Shown one piece after another: positions 1 through 11,817 of a stretch of 64,000 nucleotides of DNA; the first letter of the stretch is position 1; the number at the start of each line of letters is the position of its first letter. A program made the position numbers and the translations under genes. Below the pieces are notes generated by a model. It was given only the letters and a program-made list of their open reading frames with translations. It had not been told where the DNA came from and ran no database searches. Source of the DNA: Bubalus kerabau (lineage: Eukaryota > Chordata > Mammalia > Artiodactyla > Bovidae); NCBI RefSeq assembly GCF_029407905.1, contig NW_026577882.1, positions 3,968,001-4,032,000 on the forward strand. Reading direction: 5' to 3'.

Positions 1-1790
1 TGGCGGGCAAGGGCCTCATCTTGCCAAGAGGTGGGAACCACGTGGTTTTTCTCGAGTTGCGGCGGCATTCTCGAGTTACGACGGGGATCTCAGCCTTCCC
101 CTTGGGTTGGCCCTGGGAAGCCCAATCTTCCCCTCGGGTTGCGAGGGAAAGCTGGGGGTTGCGCTCGAGTCACCGCAGGGCCGAAGAGACCTCACCTAGG
201 CGTGTGTCCGGGACCTACTATTCCTCTCCAGGGAAGGCAGGGATCTCGGGGTTGCATTGCAGGCTCCCCCGGGGAGTCAGGCCTCGTCTCGACGGGAAGC
301 CAAGGACTCCGCTCTCCTCTCGAGTCGCGACGCGGGTCTCTTGGAGTCTCCTGAGCGGCCTCAAGGGAGTCCAGCCTCCTCTTCCGTTTGGAGAGAGGAC
401 CCGGGATTGCTCTTCAGGCCATGCAGGAAAAGAAGGCCCTCAGCTCGCGAGGACGGGGGCGTCTCAGGGGTTTCCTCGAGCTGCGGCGCCCGTGGGGGTT
501 TTCTCCCGAGGCACGACGAGGATGTCAGGGAGCCTCTCGTAGGGCGCCAGGGAAGTCAGGTCTCCATGCGTGTGGCGAGGGGGAGCGCGTCCTGGCTCTC
601 GAGTCACGGGAGGGGACTAGGGCCTGGAGACGCGTTGAAGAAGGACTCTCGAGGTCTTTCTCGGGGGGCGGCGGGAAACCCTCGTGTCCCTCGCCTTCTG
701 CCGGGGACCTTAGGGAACTTCCCAGGGTGCCTCTGAGAGGCGAGGGATCCTGTGGAGGTGGCGGGGCCCCTCGGGACTCCGCTGGGTCTGGCGCAACGGA
801 AGAGGGCCTCACCTCGAGGGGAGGCAGGAACCTCAGGCTTCCTCTCCGTTTCGGACTCCGACCGCAGGGTCCCTGCAGAGTTGGGACAGGAGAGTCTGGC
901 CTCGTCTTGTCTGAGGAAGGGAACCCCGATGGCCTCTCGAGTTGCTCAGGGGGTCTCAGGCCCCTCGTCGAGCTGTGTTTGGAACCCGCGGGTCTTTGCG
1001 GACGATGCACGGGGGTGGCAGTGCCCCTTCGTGTTGTGCCTTCACCCACAGGGCTGCCTTCGAAGAGGGGTCCGGGCCTCGGGTCCTTCTCAAGGGCGGA
1101 CCGGGGAATCGGGGGCGTTCGGCATGTGGCCCCACCCACGTGGCTCGTCTCGAATTTCCTCGTGAGACCGGCCTCATCCTGAGGTGCGCCGGGAAGGCCG
1201 GGAACCCCTTCCAGACCACGCAGGGGAATCGCCTCTCCTGTCGCGATCAGGAGGGGAGAAGGGGCTCAGAGGAAGCGGTGCCGGGACCCTCGGTGTTCCC
1301 CTTGGGGGAACCCGGCATGCCGGGGGAATTTTGGGGGTCGCAGGAAGGCTGTCAGGGACCGTTTCGCCCTTCAGGGCGGAACAGGGGACTTCCCTTGAGA
1401 CGCCGTGGCGGCAAGGGCCTCATCTTGCCAAGAGGTGGGAACCACGTGGTTTTTCTCGAGTTGCGGCGGGATTCTCGAGCTACGACGGGGATCTCAGCCT
1501 TCCCCTTGGGTTGGCCCTGGGAAGCCCAATCTTCCCCTCGGGTTGCGAGGGAAAGCTGGGGATTGCGCTCGAGTCACTGCAGGGCCGAAGAGACCTCACC
1601 TAGGCGTGTGTCCGGGACCTAATATTCCTCTCCAGGGAAGGCAGGGATCTCGGGGTTGCATTCCAGGCTCCTCCGGGGAGTCAGGCCTCGTTTCGAGGGG
1701 AAGCCAAGGACTCCGCTCTCCTCTCGAGTCGCGACGCGGGTCTCTTGGAGCCCCCTGAGCGGCCTCAAGGGAGTCCAGCCTCCTCTTCAC
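1..1790. repeat. Satellite I, homogenised subfamily (left end)
   Basis: This stretch is nearly identical to the units at 18.8-23.0 kb and 38-41 kb. It shares the variant 'CATCTTGCCAAGAGGTGGG' and a very high CpG content. It changes to the diverged type just after 1,790, where mismatches against those units rise sharply (for example TTCACTTTTGAGAG instead of TTCCGTTTGGAGAG). Confidence 0.8.
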
Positions 1791-4700
1791 TTTTGAGAGA
1801 GGACTCGTGATTGCTCTCCAGGTTAGGCAGGAAAAGAAGGCCCTCTGCTCGCGAGGACGGGGGCCTCTCAGCGGTTTCCTCGAGCTGCGGCACCCGTGGA
1901 GGTTTTCTCCCGAGGCACGACGAGGATCTCAGGGAGCCTCTCGTGCGGCGCCAGGGAAATCATGTCTCCTTGCACGTGGCGAGAAGGAGCGCGTCATTGT
2001 TCTCGAGTCATGGGAGGGGACTAGGGCCTCAAGACGCGTTGAAGAAGGACTCTCGATGTCTTTCTTGGGTTGCAGCGGGAAACCCTCGTTTCCCCCGACT
2101 TCTTCCGGGGCCTGAGGGAACTTCCCAGGGTGCCTCAGAGAAGTGAGAATCGCTGTGGAGTTGGTGGGACCTCTCGGGACTCCACTGGGTTTGTCGCAAT
2201 GGAAGAGGGCCTCATCTCGAGTGGAGGCAGGAACCTCAGGCTTCCTCTCCAATTCTGACTCTGATCGTAGTGTCCCTGCAGAGTTGGGACAGGAGAGTCA
2301 GGCTATGTCTTTTCTGAGGAATGGAACTCCGCTTGCCTCTCGAGTTGTTCATGGGGTTTCAGGCCCCTTGTCAAACTGTGTGTGGAATCTGCAGGTTTTT
2401 CCAGACGATGCATGGGGGTGTCAGTGACCCTTCGTTTTGTGTCTTCATCCACAGGGTTGCCTTCGAAGAGGTGTCCGGGCATCGTGTTCTTATGAAGTGC
2501 GGACTGGGAAATCGGGGTCGTTCAACATTTGGCACCACCCACGTGGCTAGTCTCGAATTTCCTCATGAAACCGGCCTCATCCTGAGGTGTGCCGCGAAGG
2601 TCATGAAACCCTTCCAGACAAAGCAGAGGATTCGACCCTCCTGTGGCGATCAGGAGCGGAGAAGTGGCTCAGATGAAGTGCTGCTGGGAACCTCGGTGTT
2701 TCCCTCAAGTGAGACATGTATGTCGGGTAACTTTTGGGGTCGCATAACGCGTTCCAAGTACCGTTTCGCTCTTCAAATTGGAACGTGGGACTTCTCTTGG
2801 GGTGCTCCAGCGGGCAAGGGCCTCATCTTGGAATGACTGGGGAACCACTTGGTTTTTCTCTAGTTGTGGTGGGATATTTGAGTTACCACAGGGAATTCAT
2901 GCTTCCTCTTGTGTTGGCCCACAAAAGTCTTATCTTCCATTCGAGATTCGAGGAAGAGCTGGAGGTGCGCTCTAGTCGCTGAAGGCAAAAGAGACCCCAC
3001 CAAGGCTTGTGTGCAGGACCTAATGTTCATGTCAAGGGGCGACAGGAATCTCGGGGTTGCATTCCAGACTCACCCTGGAGTCAGGCCTCGTCTCGAGGGG
3101 AAGCAAAGGACTCTGCTCTCCTCTCGAGTCGGACGGGTATGTCTTGGAGCCCACTGAGTGGCTTAAAGGGAGTCAAACCTCCTCTGGTGTTTGGAGGGAG
3201 GACACGGGATTGCTCTCCAGGCAATGCAGGAAATGAAGGCCCTCATCTCCCGATGACTGGGGCGTCTCGTAGGTTTTCTCGAGCTGTCGCGCTAGTGTGG
3301 GGTTTCTCACGAAGTAAGACTGGGAGCTCAATGAGCCTCTCATGTGGTGCCAGGGCAGTCAGGTCTCTATGCACGTGGTGAGAGGGAGCCCGTCATTGTT
3401 CTCGAGTCATGGTAGGGGAATTGGGCCTGAAAACGTGTTAAAGAAGGACTCTCGAGGTCTTTCTTGGGTTGCAGCAGGAAACCCTGGGTTCCATCGACTT
3501 GTGCCAGTGACCTCAGGAAGCTTCTCAGCGTGCCTCTGAGAAGTCAGGGTCACTGTGGAGTTGGGTGGGGCCTCTCGGAACACCACTGGGTTTGGTGCAA
3601 TGGAAGAGGGCCTCATGACAAGTTGAGGCAGGAACCTCAGGGTTCCTCTCCTGGCTTCGAATGCACCGGATCTGACTCGGATCGCAGAGTCCCTGCAGAG
3701 TTGGGACAGGAGAGTCAGGCCTCGTCTTGTGTGGAGGAATGGAACTCCGCTTGACTCTCGCGTTGTTCATGGGGTGACAGGCCACTTGTCGATTTGTATG
3801 TGGAACTTGCGGGTTTTTCTGGACGATGCACCAGGGTGTCACTGCCCCTTCGTGTTGTGCCTTGTTCCACAGGATTGCCTTCGAGTTGGGTTCTGCCATC
3901 GGGTTCTTATCAAGAGCGGACCAGGGAATCGGGGTCTTTTGGCATGCCGCACCACCCACGAGGCTATGTCTCGAATTTCCTCGTGAGACTGGCCTCATCT
4001 TGATGTGCGCCAGGAAGGTCGGGAACGCCTTCCAGACAAAGCAGGGGAATCGAACCTCCTGTCGCGATCAAGAGGGGAGAAGAGTCTCAGATGAAGTGGT
4101 GCCAGGAACCTCGGTGTTCTCCTCAAGTGAGACTGGTATGTCGGGCAACTTTTGGGGTCGCATCAAGGGTTCCAAGTAACTTTTCGCTCTTCAATACGGA
4201 ACGTGGGACTTCTCTTGAGACGCTGTAGCGGGCAAGGGCCTCATGTTTCGATGACGGGGGAACCACGTGGTTTTTCTTGAGTTGGGGCGGGATTCTTGAG
4301 TTACAACCGGGAATTCAGGCTTCCTCTTCAACTGGCCCAGGGAAGTCCAGTTTTCATTAGAATTGTGAGTTAGAACTGGGGATTGCTCTCGAGACACTGC
4401 AGGGCCAAATAGACCTCATCTAGGCTTGTGTCCAGGACCTAATGTTCCTCTGCTGGGGCGAAAGCGATCTCAGCATTGCATTCTCGACTCACCCGGGGAG
4501 TCAGGCCTCGTCTCGAGGGGAAGCCAAGGACACCGCTCTCCTGTCAAGTCGCGACGGGTATATCTTGGAGCTCACTGTGTGGCCTAAAATGAGTCAAGCC
4601 TCCTGTGGAGTTTGGAGAGAGGACTCAGGATTGCTCTCCAGGCCATACAGCAAAAGAAGGCCCTCATCTCGTGAGGACTGGGGCGTCTCGTGGGTATTCT

Positions 4701-7062
4701 CGAGCTGTGGCTCCAGTGTGGTGTTGCTCACGAGGTATAATGGGGAGCTCAGGGAGCCTCTCCTGTGGCGCCAGGGAAGTCAGGTTTCTATGCGCGTGGC
4801 TAGGGGGAGCGCGTCATTGCTCTCGAGTCATGGTAGGGGAATCGCACCTCAAGACGCGTTGAAGAAGGACTCTCGAGGTCTTTTACGGGTTGGGGCAGGA
4901 AACCCTTGGTTCCCTCGACTTGTGCCGGTGATCTCAGGAAGGTCTAAGGGTGCCTCTGAGAAGTCAGGGATACTGAGCAGTTGGGAGGGGTCTCTCGGGA
5001 CTCCACTGGGTTCGGTGCAATGGAAGAGGGCCTCATCTCGAGTGGAGGCAGGAAACTCATGTTTCCTCTCCTGACTTCCCCTGGGCCAGATCTGACTCGG
5101 ATCGCAGTTTCGCTGCAGAGTTCGAACAGGAGAGTCAGGCCTCGTCTTGTGTGGAGGAATGGAACTCTGCTTGCCTCTCCAGTTGTTCACGGGGTGACAG
5201 GTCACTTCTCGAGCTGTGTGTGGTACCTGCGGGTTTCTCCGGACGATACCCAGGGGTGTCAGTGCCCCTAAGTGTTGCGCCTTCATCAAAAGGGTTATCT
5301 TCAAAGAGGTGTCCGGGCATCAGGATCTTATCAAGAGCGGACCGGGAAATCGGGGTCTTTCGGCATGTGTCACCATCCACGTGGCTATGTCTCGAATATC
5401 CTCGTGAGACCGGCCTCATCCTGAGATGCACCGGGAAAGGCGGGAACCCCTTCAAGACAAAACAGGGGAATCGACCCTCCTGTCGCGATCAGGAGGGGAG
5501 AAGGGGCCCAGATGTAGTGGTGCCGGGAACCTCGGTGTTCCCCTCGAGTCAGACTGGTGTGTCGAGGAACTTTTGAGGGCGCATCAAGGGTGCCGATACC
5601 GTTTCGCACTTCAAGACGGAACGTGGGACTTCTCTTGAGACGCTGTAGGGGGCAAGGGCCTCATCTTGGGATGACGGGGGAACCACGTGGCGTTTCTCGA
5701 GTTGTGGCGGGATTCTCGAGTTTCGACGGGGAATACAGTCTTCCTCATGTGTTGAGCCAGGGAAGTCCTATCTTCCATTCGAGTTTAAAGGGAGAGCTGG
5801 GGATTGCTCTCGAGTCACTGCAGGGCAAAATAGACCTCATCTAGGCTTGTGTCCAGGACTTAATGTTCGTCCCTAGGGGCGACAGGGATCTTGGGGTTGC
5901 ATACAAGACTCACCCGGGGAATCAGGCCTCGTCTCGAGGGGAAGCAAAGAACTCCGCTGTCCTTTTGAGTCGCGATGGGTATCTCTTGGAGCCCACTGTG
6001 TGCCCTAAAGGGAGTCAAGCCTCCTGTGGTGTTTGGATAGAGGACTCGGGATTCCTCTCCAGGACATGCAGGAAAAGAAGGCCCTCATCTCGCGATGATG
6101 GCGGCCTCTCGTGGGTTTTCTAGACTGCTGCGCTAGTGCCGGGTTTCTGACGAGGTACGAGAGGGAGCTCAGGGAGCCTCTCGTGTGGCGCCAGGGAAGT
6201 CAGGTCCCCATGAGATGGCTAGGGGGAGCTCGTCATTGCTCTCAAGTCATGGAGGGTAATCGGGCCTCAAGACGGGTTGAAGAAGGACTCTCGAGGTCTT
6301 TCTCGGGTCACTGCATAAAACCCAGGGTTCCCTTGACTTGTGCCTGCGACCTCAGGGAGCTTCTCAGAGTGCCTCTGAGAAGTCAGGGATACTGTGCAGT
6401 TTGGAGGGGCCTCTCGAGACTCCTCTGCATTTGGTGGAATGTAAGAGGGACTCATCTCGAGTTGAAGCAGGAACCTCAGTGTTCCTCTCCATTTCTGACT
6501 CAGATCGCAAGGTCCCTGCATGTTGGTACAGGAGAGTCAGGCCTCGTCTTTTCTGGAGGATGGGACTCCTCTTGCCTCTCGAGTTGTTCTCGAGGTGACA
6601 GGCCACTTGTCGAGCTGTGTGTGTAACCTGCCCTTTTTTCCGGATGATGCACAGGTGTGTTAGTGCCCCTTCGTGTTGTACCTTCATACTCAAGGCTGCC
6701 TTCCAAGAGGTGTCCGAGCATCGGATTCTTATCAAGAGCGGACCGGGAAATTGGAGTCTTTCAGCAAGTGGCACCGCCCACAAAGCTACATATCGAATTT
6801 CCCCATGAGACCGGCCTCATCCTGAGTTGTGCAGGGAAGGTCGGGCCCCCTTGCAGACAAAGCAGGGGAATCGACCCACGGGTCACGATCAGGAGGGGAG
6901 AAGGGGCTTAAATGAAGTGGTGCCGGGAACCTCGGTGTTCCCCTTGAGTGAGACCGGCGTGTTGGGAGACTTTTGGGGTCGCATCAAGGGTGCCAAGTAC
7001 CGTTTCGCATTTCAAGACGGAACCTGGGACATCTTTTGAAACGCTGTAGCGGGCAAGGGCCT

Positions 7063-8899
7063 CATCTTGCGATGACGGGAGAACCACGTGGTTTTGCTCG
7101 AGTTGCGGCGGGATTCTCGAGTTATGACCGGGAATTTAGGCTTCCTCTTGTTGGCCTTGAAATCCAATTTTCCATTCGGGTTGCGAGGGGGAGCTGGGGA
7201 TTGCGCTAGAGTCACTGCAGGGCAAAAGAGACCTAATCTAGGCTTGTGTCCAGGATCTAACGTTGCTCTCCAGGGGCGACAGGGATCTCGGGTTTGCATT
7301 CCAGACTCATCCGGGGAGTCAGTTCTCACCTCGAGGGTAAGTAAAGAATTCCGCTCTCGTCTCGAGTCGCGATGGGTATCTCTTGGAGCCCACTGTGTGT
7401 ACTAAAGGGAGTCAAGCCTCCTGTGGAGTTTGGAGAGAGGACTCGGGATTGGACTCCAGGCCATGCAGGAAAAGAAGTCCCTCATCTCGAGATGACGGTG
7501 GCGTCTCGTGGGTTTTCTCGAGCTGCGGCGCCAGTGTGGGGTGTCTCATGAAGTACCACGGGGATCTCAGGGAGCCTCTTGTGTGGCGCAAGGAAAATCC
7601 AGTATTCCATTCGAGTTGCAAGTTAGAACTGGGGGTTGCTCTCCAGTCACTGCAGGGCAAAATAGACCTCATCTACGCTTGTGTCCAGGACCTAGTGTTC
7701 CACTACTGGGCCAACAGGGATCTCAGGGTTGCATTCTCGACTCACCCGGAGAGTCAGGCCTCGTCTTGAGGGGAAAAAAAGGACTCCGCTCTCCTGTCGA
7801 GTCGCGACGGGTATCTCTTGGAGCCCACTGCGTGGCGTAAAGGGAGTGAAGCCTCCTATGGAGTTTGGAGAGATGACTCGGCATTGTTTTCCTGGCCATG
7901 CAGGAAAAAAGGCCCTCATCTCGCGATGACGGGGGCATCTCGTGGGTTTTCTCCAGCTGCGGCGCCAGTATCAGATTTCTCACGAGGTACAACGGGGAGC
8001 TCAGAGAGCCTCTCGTGTGGTGCTAGGGACGTCAGGTCTCCGTGCGTGTGGTGAAGGGGAGTGCGTGATTGCTCTCGAGTCATAGTAGGCGAATCGGGCC
8101 TCAAGACGCATTGAAGAAGGACTCTTGAGGTCTTTCTCGGGTTGCGGAAGGGAACCCTGGGTTCCCTTGATTTGTGTCGGTGTCCTCAGGCAACTTCTAA
8201 GGGTGCCTCTGAGAAGTCAGGGACACTGTGGATTTGGGAGGGGCCCTTCGTTACTCAACTGGGTTTGGTGCAATCGAAGAGGGCCTCATCTCGAATGGAG
8301 GCAGGAACGTCAGGGGTCCTCTCCATTTCTGACTCGGTTCGCAGGCTACCTGCAGAGTATGGAGAAGAGAGTCACGCCTCGTCTTCTGTGGAGGAATGGA
8401 TTTCCCCTTGCCTTTCGAGTTGTTCACGGAGTGACAGGCCACTTGTTGAGCTGAGTGTGGAACCTTCGGGTTTTTCCGGACGATGCACGGGGGTGTCAGT
8501 GCCCCTTCGTGTTGGGCCTTCATCCACAGGGTTGCCTTCAAAGAGGTTTCCGGGCATCGGGTTCTTTTCAAGAGCGTACCGGAAAATTGGGGTCTTTCAG
8601 CATGTGGTACCACCCACGAGGCTACGTCTCGAATTTCCTCGGGAGACCGGCCTCATCCTGAGGTGCGCCGGGAAGGTCGGGAACCCCTTGCAGACAAAGC
8701 AGGGGAATCGACCCACCGGTCGCGATCAGAAGGGGAGAAGGGGCTCAGATGAAGTGGTGCCGGGAACCTCGGTGGTCCCCTCGAGTGAGACCGGTATGTC
8801 ACGGCACTTTTGAGGTCGCATCAAGGGTGCCAAGTACAGTTTTGCACTTCAAGACGGAACGTGGGAATTCTCTGGAGATGCTGTAGCGGGCAAGGGCCT
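7063..8899. repeat. Enlarged satellite I unit with internal 435 bp duplication
   Basis: The sequence runs normally to about 7,590 (...TTGTGTGGCGC), then jumps back to the part of the unit that starts AATCCAGTATTCCATTCGAG, which normally occurs about 435 bp earlier, and continues to the end. The unit therefore carries two copies of the segment that includes the GAGTTTGGAGAGA phrase (near 7,430 and near 7,860). Unequal exchange out of register explains it. Confidence 0.8.
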
Positions 8900-10298
8900 C
8901 ATATTGCGATGACGAGGGAAATACGTGGTTTTTCTCGAGTTGAGGCGGGATTCTCGAGTTACAACGGGGAATTCAGGCTTCCTCTTTTGTTGGCCCAGGA
9001 AGTCCAATCTTCCATTCAACTTGTCAGAGAGAGCTGGGGGTTGCTCTCGAGTCGCTTCAGGGCAAAGAGTCCTCATCTAGGCTTGGGTCCAGGACGTAAT
9101 GTTCCTCTCCAGGGGCGACAGGGATATCGGGTTCGCATTCCAGTCTCACCCGGTGGGTCACGCCTCGTCTCGAGTGGAAGCAAAGGACTCCACTATCCTC
9201 TTGAGTCGCGACACGTAACTCTTGGAGCCCAATGAGTGGCCTAAAGGGAGTCAAGCGTCCTGTGTAGCTTGGACAGAAGGTTCACGCTTGATCTGCATAC
9301 CACGCAGTTAAAGATGGCCCTTCTCTCGTGATGACGGGGGCGTCTCATGGGTTTTCTCGAGCTGCGGCGCCAGTGTGGGGTTTCTCACGAGATATGATGG
9401 GGAGTTCAGGGAGCCTCTTGTGCAGCGCCAGAGAAGCCTGACTCCATGCGTGTGGCCAGGCAGATCGCGTCATTGCTCTCGAGTCATGGGAGGGACTAGG
9501 GCCTCAAGAGGCATTTAAGAAGGACTCTCAAGGTCTTTCTTGGGTTGGGGCGGGAAACACTCATTTCCCTCGACCTCTACAGGGGACCTTAGGGAACTTC
9601 CCAGGTGCCTCTGAGAGGTGAGGGATACTGAGGAGTTAGAGGGGCCTCTCGGGACTCCACTAGGTTTGACGAAATGAAAGAGGGCCTCATCTCGATTGGA
9701 GGCAGGAACCTCAGGCTTCCTCTCCATTTCTGACTCCGACCGCAGGGTCCCTGCAGAGTTGGGACAGGAGAGTCAGGCCTCGTCTTGTCTGAGTAACGGA
9801 ACTCTGCTTGCCTCTCGAGTCGTTCAGGGGGTCTCAGGGCCCTTGACGAGCTGTGTGTGGAACCTGCGGGTGTTTCCAGAAGATGCATGGGGGTGTCAGT
9901 GCCCCTTCGTTTTGTGCCTTCCCCCACAGGGTTGCCTTCAAAGAGGTGTCCGGGCATCGGGTTCTTTTCAAGAGCGGACCGGGAAATCGGGGTCATTCTG
10001 CATGTGGCACCACCCACGTGGCTCATCTCGAATTTCCTCGTGAGACCAGCATCATCCTGAGGTGCGCCGGGAAGGCCGGGAACTCCTTCCACACAAAGTA
10101 GGGGAATCGATTCTCCTGTCGCGATCAGGAGGGGAGATGGGGCTCAGATGAAGTGGTGCCGGGACCCTCGGTGTTCCACTCGAGGGAACCCGGCGTTTCA
10201 GGGAACTTTAGGGGTCGCATCAAGGGAGCCAAGTACCGTTTCCCACTTCAGGACGGAACATGGGACTTCCCTGGAGACGCTGTAGCGGGCAAGGGCCT

Positions 10299-11817
10299 CA
10301 TCCTGTGAAGACGTTGGAACCACGTCGTGTTTCTTGAGTTGCATCGGGATTCTCGAAAATGACAGGAATTTCAGGTCTCTCTTGGGTTGGCCCTGGGAAG
10401 CCCAATCTTCAATTCGAGTTGCGAAGGAAAGCTGGGGGTTCTGCTCGAGTCACTACAGGGCCAAAGAGACCTCATCGAGGCGTGTATCCAGGACCTAATA
10501 TTCCTCTCAAGGGAAGACAGGGATCCCGGGTTTCCATTCCAGACTCCCCCGGGGAGTCAGGACTGGCCTGGAGGGGAAGCAAAGGACTCCGCTTTCCTCT
10601 CAAGTCGCGACACGGATCTCTTGGAGCCACTGAGTGGACTCAAGGGTTTCGAGCCTCCTCTTCAGTTTGGAGAGAGGACTCGGGATTGCTCTCCAGGCCA
10701 GGCAGGAAAAGAAGGCCCTCATCTCGCGATGACGGGGGCGTCTCATGGGTTTCCTCAGGCTGCTGCGCCCGTGGGGGTTTTCTCACGAGGCACGACAAGG
10801 ACCTCAGGGAGCCTCTCGTGCGGCGCCAGGGAAGTCAGGTCTCCATGGGCATGGCGAGGGGGAGCTGGTCATCACTCTCGAGTCATGGGAAGCGGCTAGG
10901 TCCTCAAGAGGCATTGAAGAAGGACTCTCGAGGTCTTTCTCGGGTTGCAGCGGGAAACCCTCGTTTCCCTCGACTTCTGCAGGGAACCTTAGGGAACTTC
11001 CCAGGGTGCCTCTGAGAGGTGAGGGATGCTGTGTTGTTGGCAGGGCCTCTCGGGACTCTGCTGGGTTCGGCGCAATGGAAGAGGGCCTCATCTCGAGGGG
11101 AGGCAGGAACCTCAGGCTTCCTCTCGGTTTCGGACTCCGACTGCACGGTCCCTGCAGTGTTGGGACAGGAGAGTCATGCCTCGTCTTGTCTGAGGAATGG
11201 AATTCTGGTTGCCTCTCGAGTTGTTCCGGGAGTCTCAGTCCCCTTGTCGAGCTGTGTGTAGACCCTGCGGGTTTTTCCGGATGATGCACGGGGGTGTCAG
11301 TGCCCCTTCGTGTTGTGCCTTCACCCACAGGGTTGCCTTCGAAGAGGTGTCTGGGCATCGGGTTCTTATCAAGAGCGGACCGGAAAATCGGGGTCGTTCG
11401 GCACGTGGCACCTCACACGTGGCTAGTCTCGAATTTCCTCCTGAGACCGGCCTCATCATGAGGTGCGCCAGGAAGGCCGGGAACCCCTTCCAGACCACGC
11501 AGGGGAATCGACTCTCCTGTCGCGATCAGGAGGGGAGAAGGGGCTCAGATGAAGTGGGGCCGGGACCCTCGGTTTTCCCCTCGAGGGAACCCAGCGTGTC
11601 GGGGAACTTTTGCGGTCGCATCAAGGGTGTCAAGTACCGTTTCGCCCTTCAGGGCGGAACATGGGACTTCCCTGGAGACACCGGGAACTTCGGTGTTCCC
11701 CTGGAGTGAGACCGGTATGTTGGGGAACTTTGGGGTCGCATCAAGGGTGCCAAGTAGCATTTCGAACTTTAAGATGGAACGTGGGACTTCTCTTGAGACT
11801 CTAGCTGGCAAGGGCCT
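10299..11817. repeat. Enlarged satellite I unit with ~117 bp duplication
   Basis: The segment from GGGACCCTCGGTTTTCCCC (near 11,563) to the GGAGACACC at about 11,680 is followed by a second version starting GGGAACTTCGGTGTTCCCC and running to the next unit boundary. The second version carries the substitutions of the diverged subfamily, so the junction joins two subfamilies. Confidence 0.75.
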
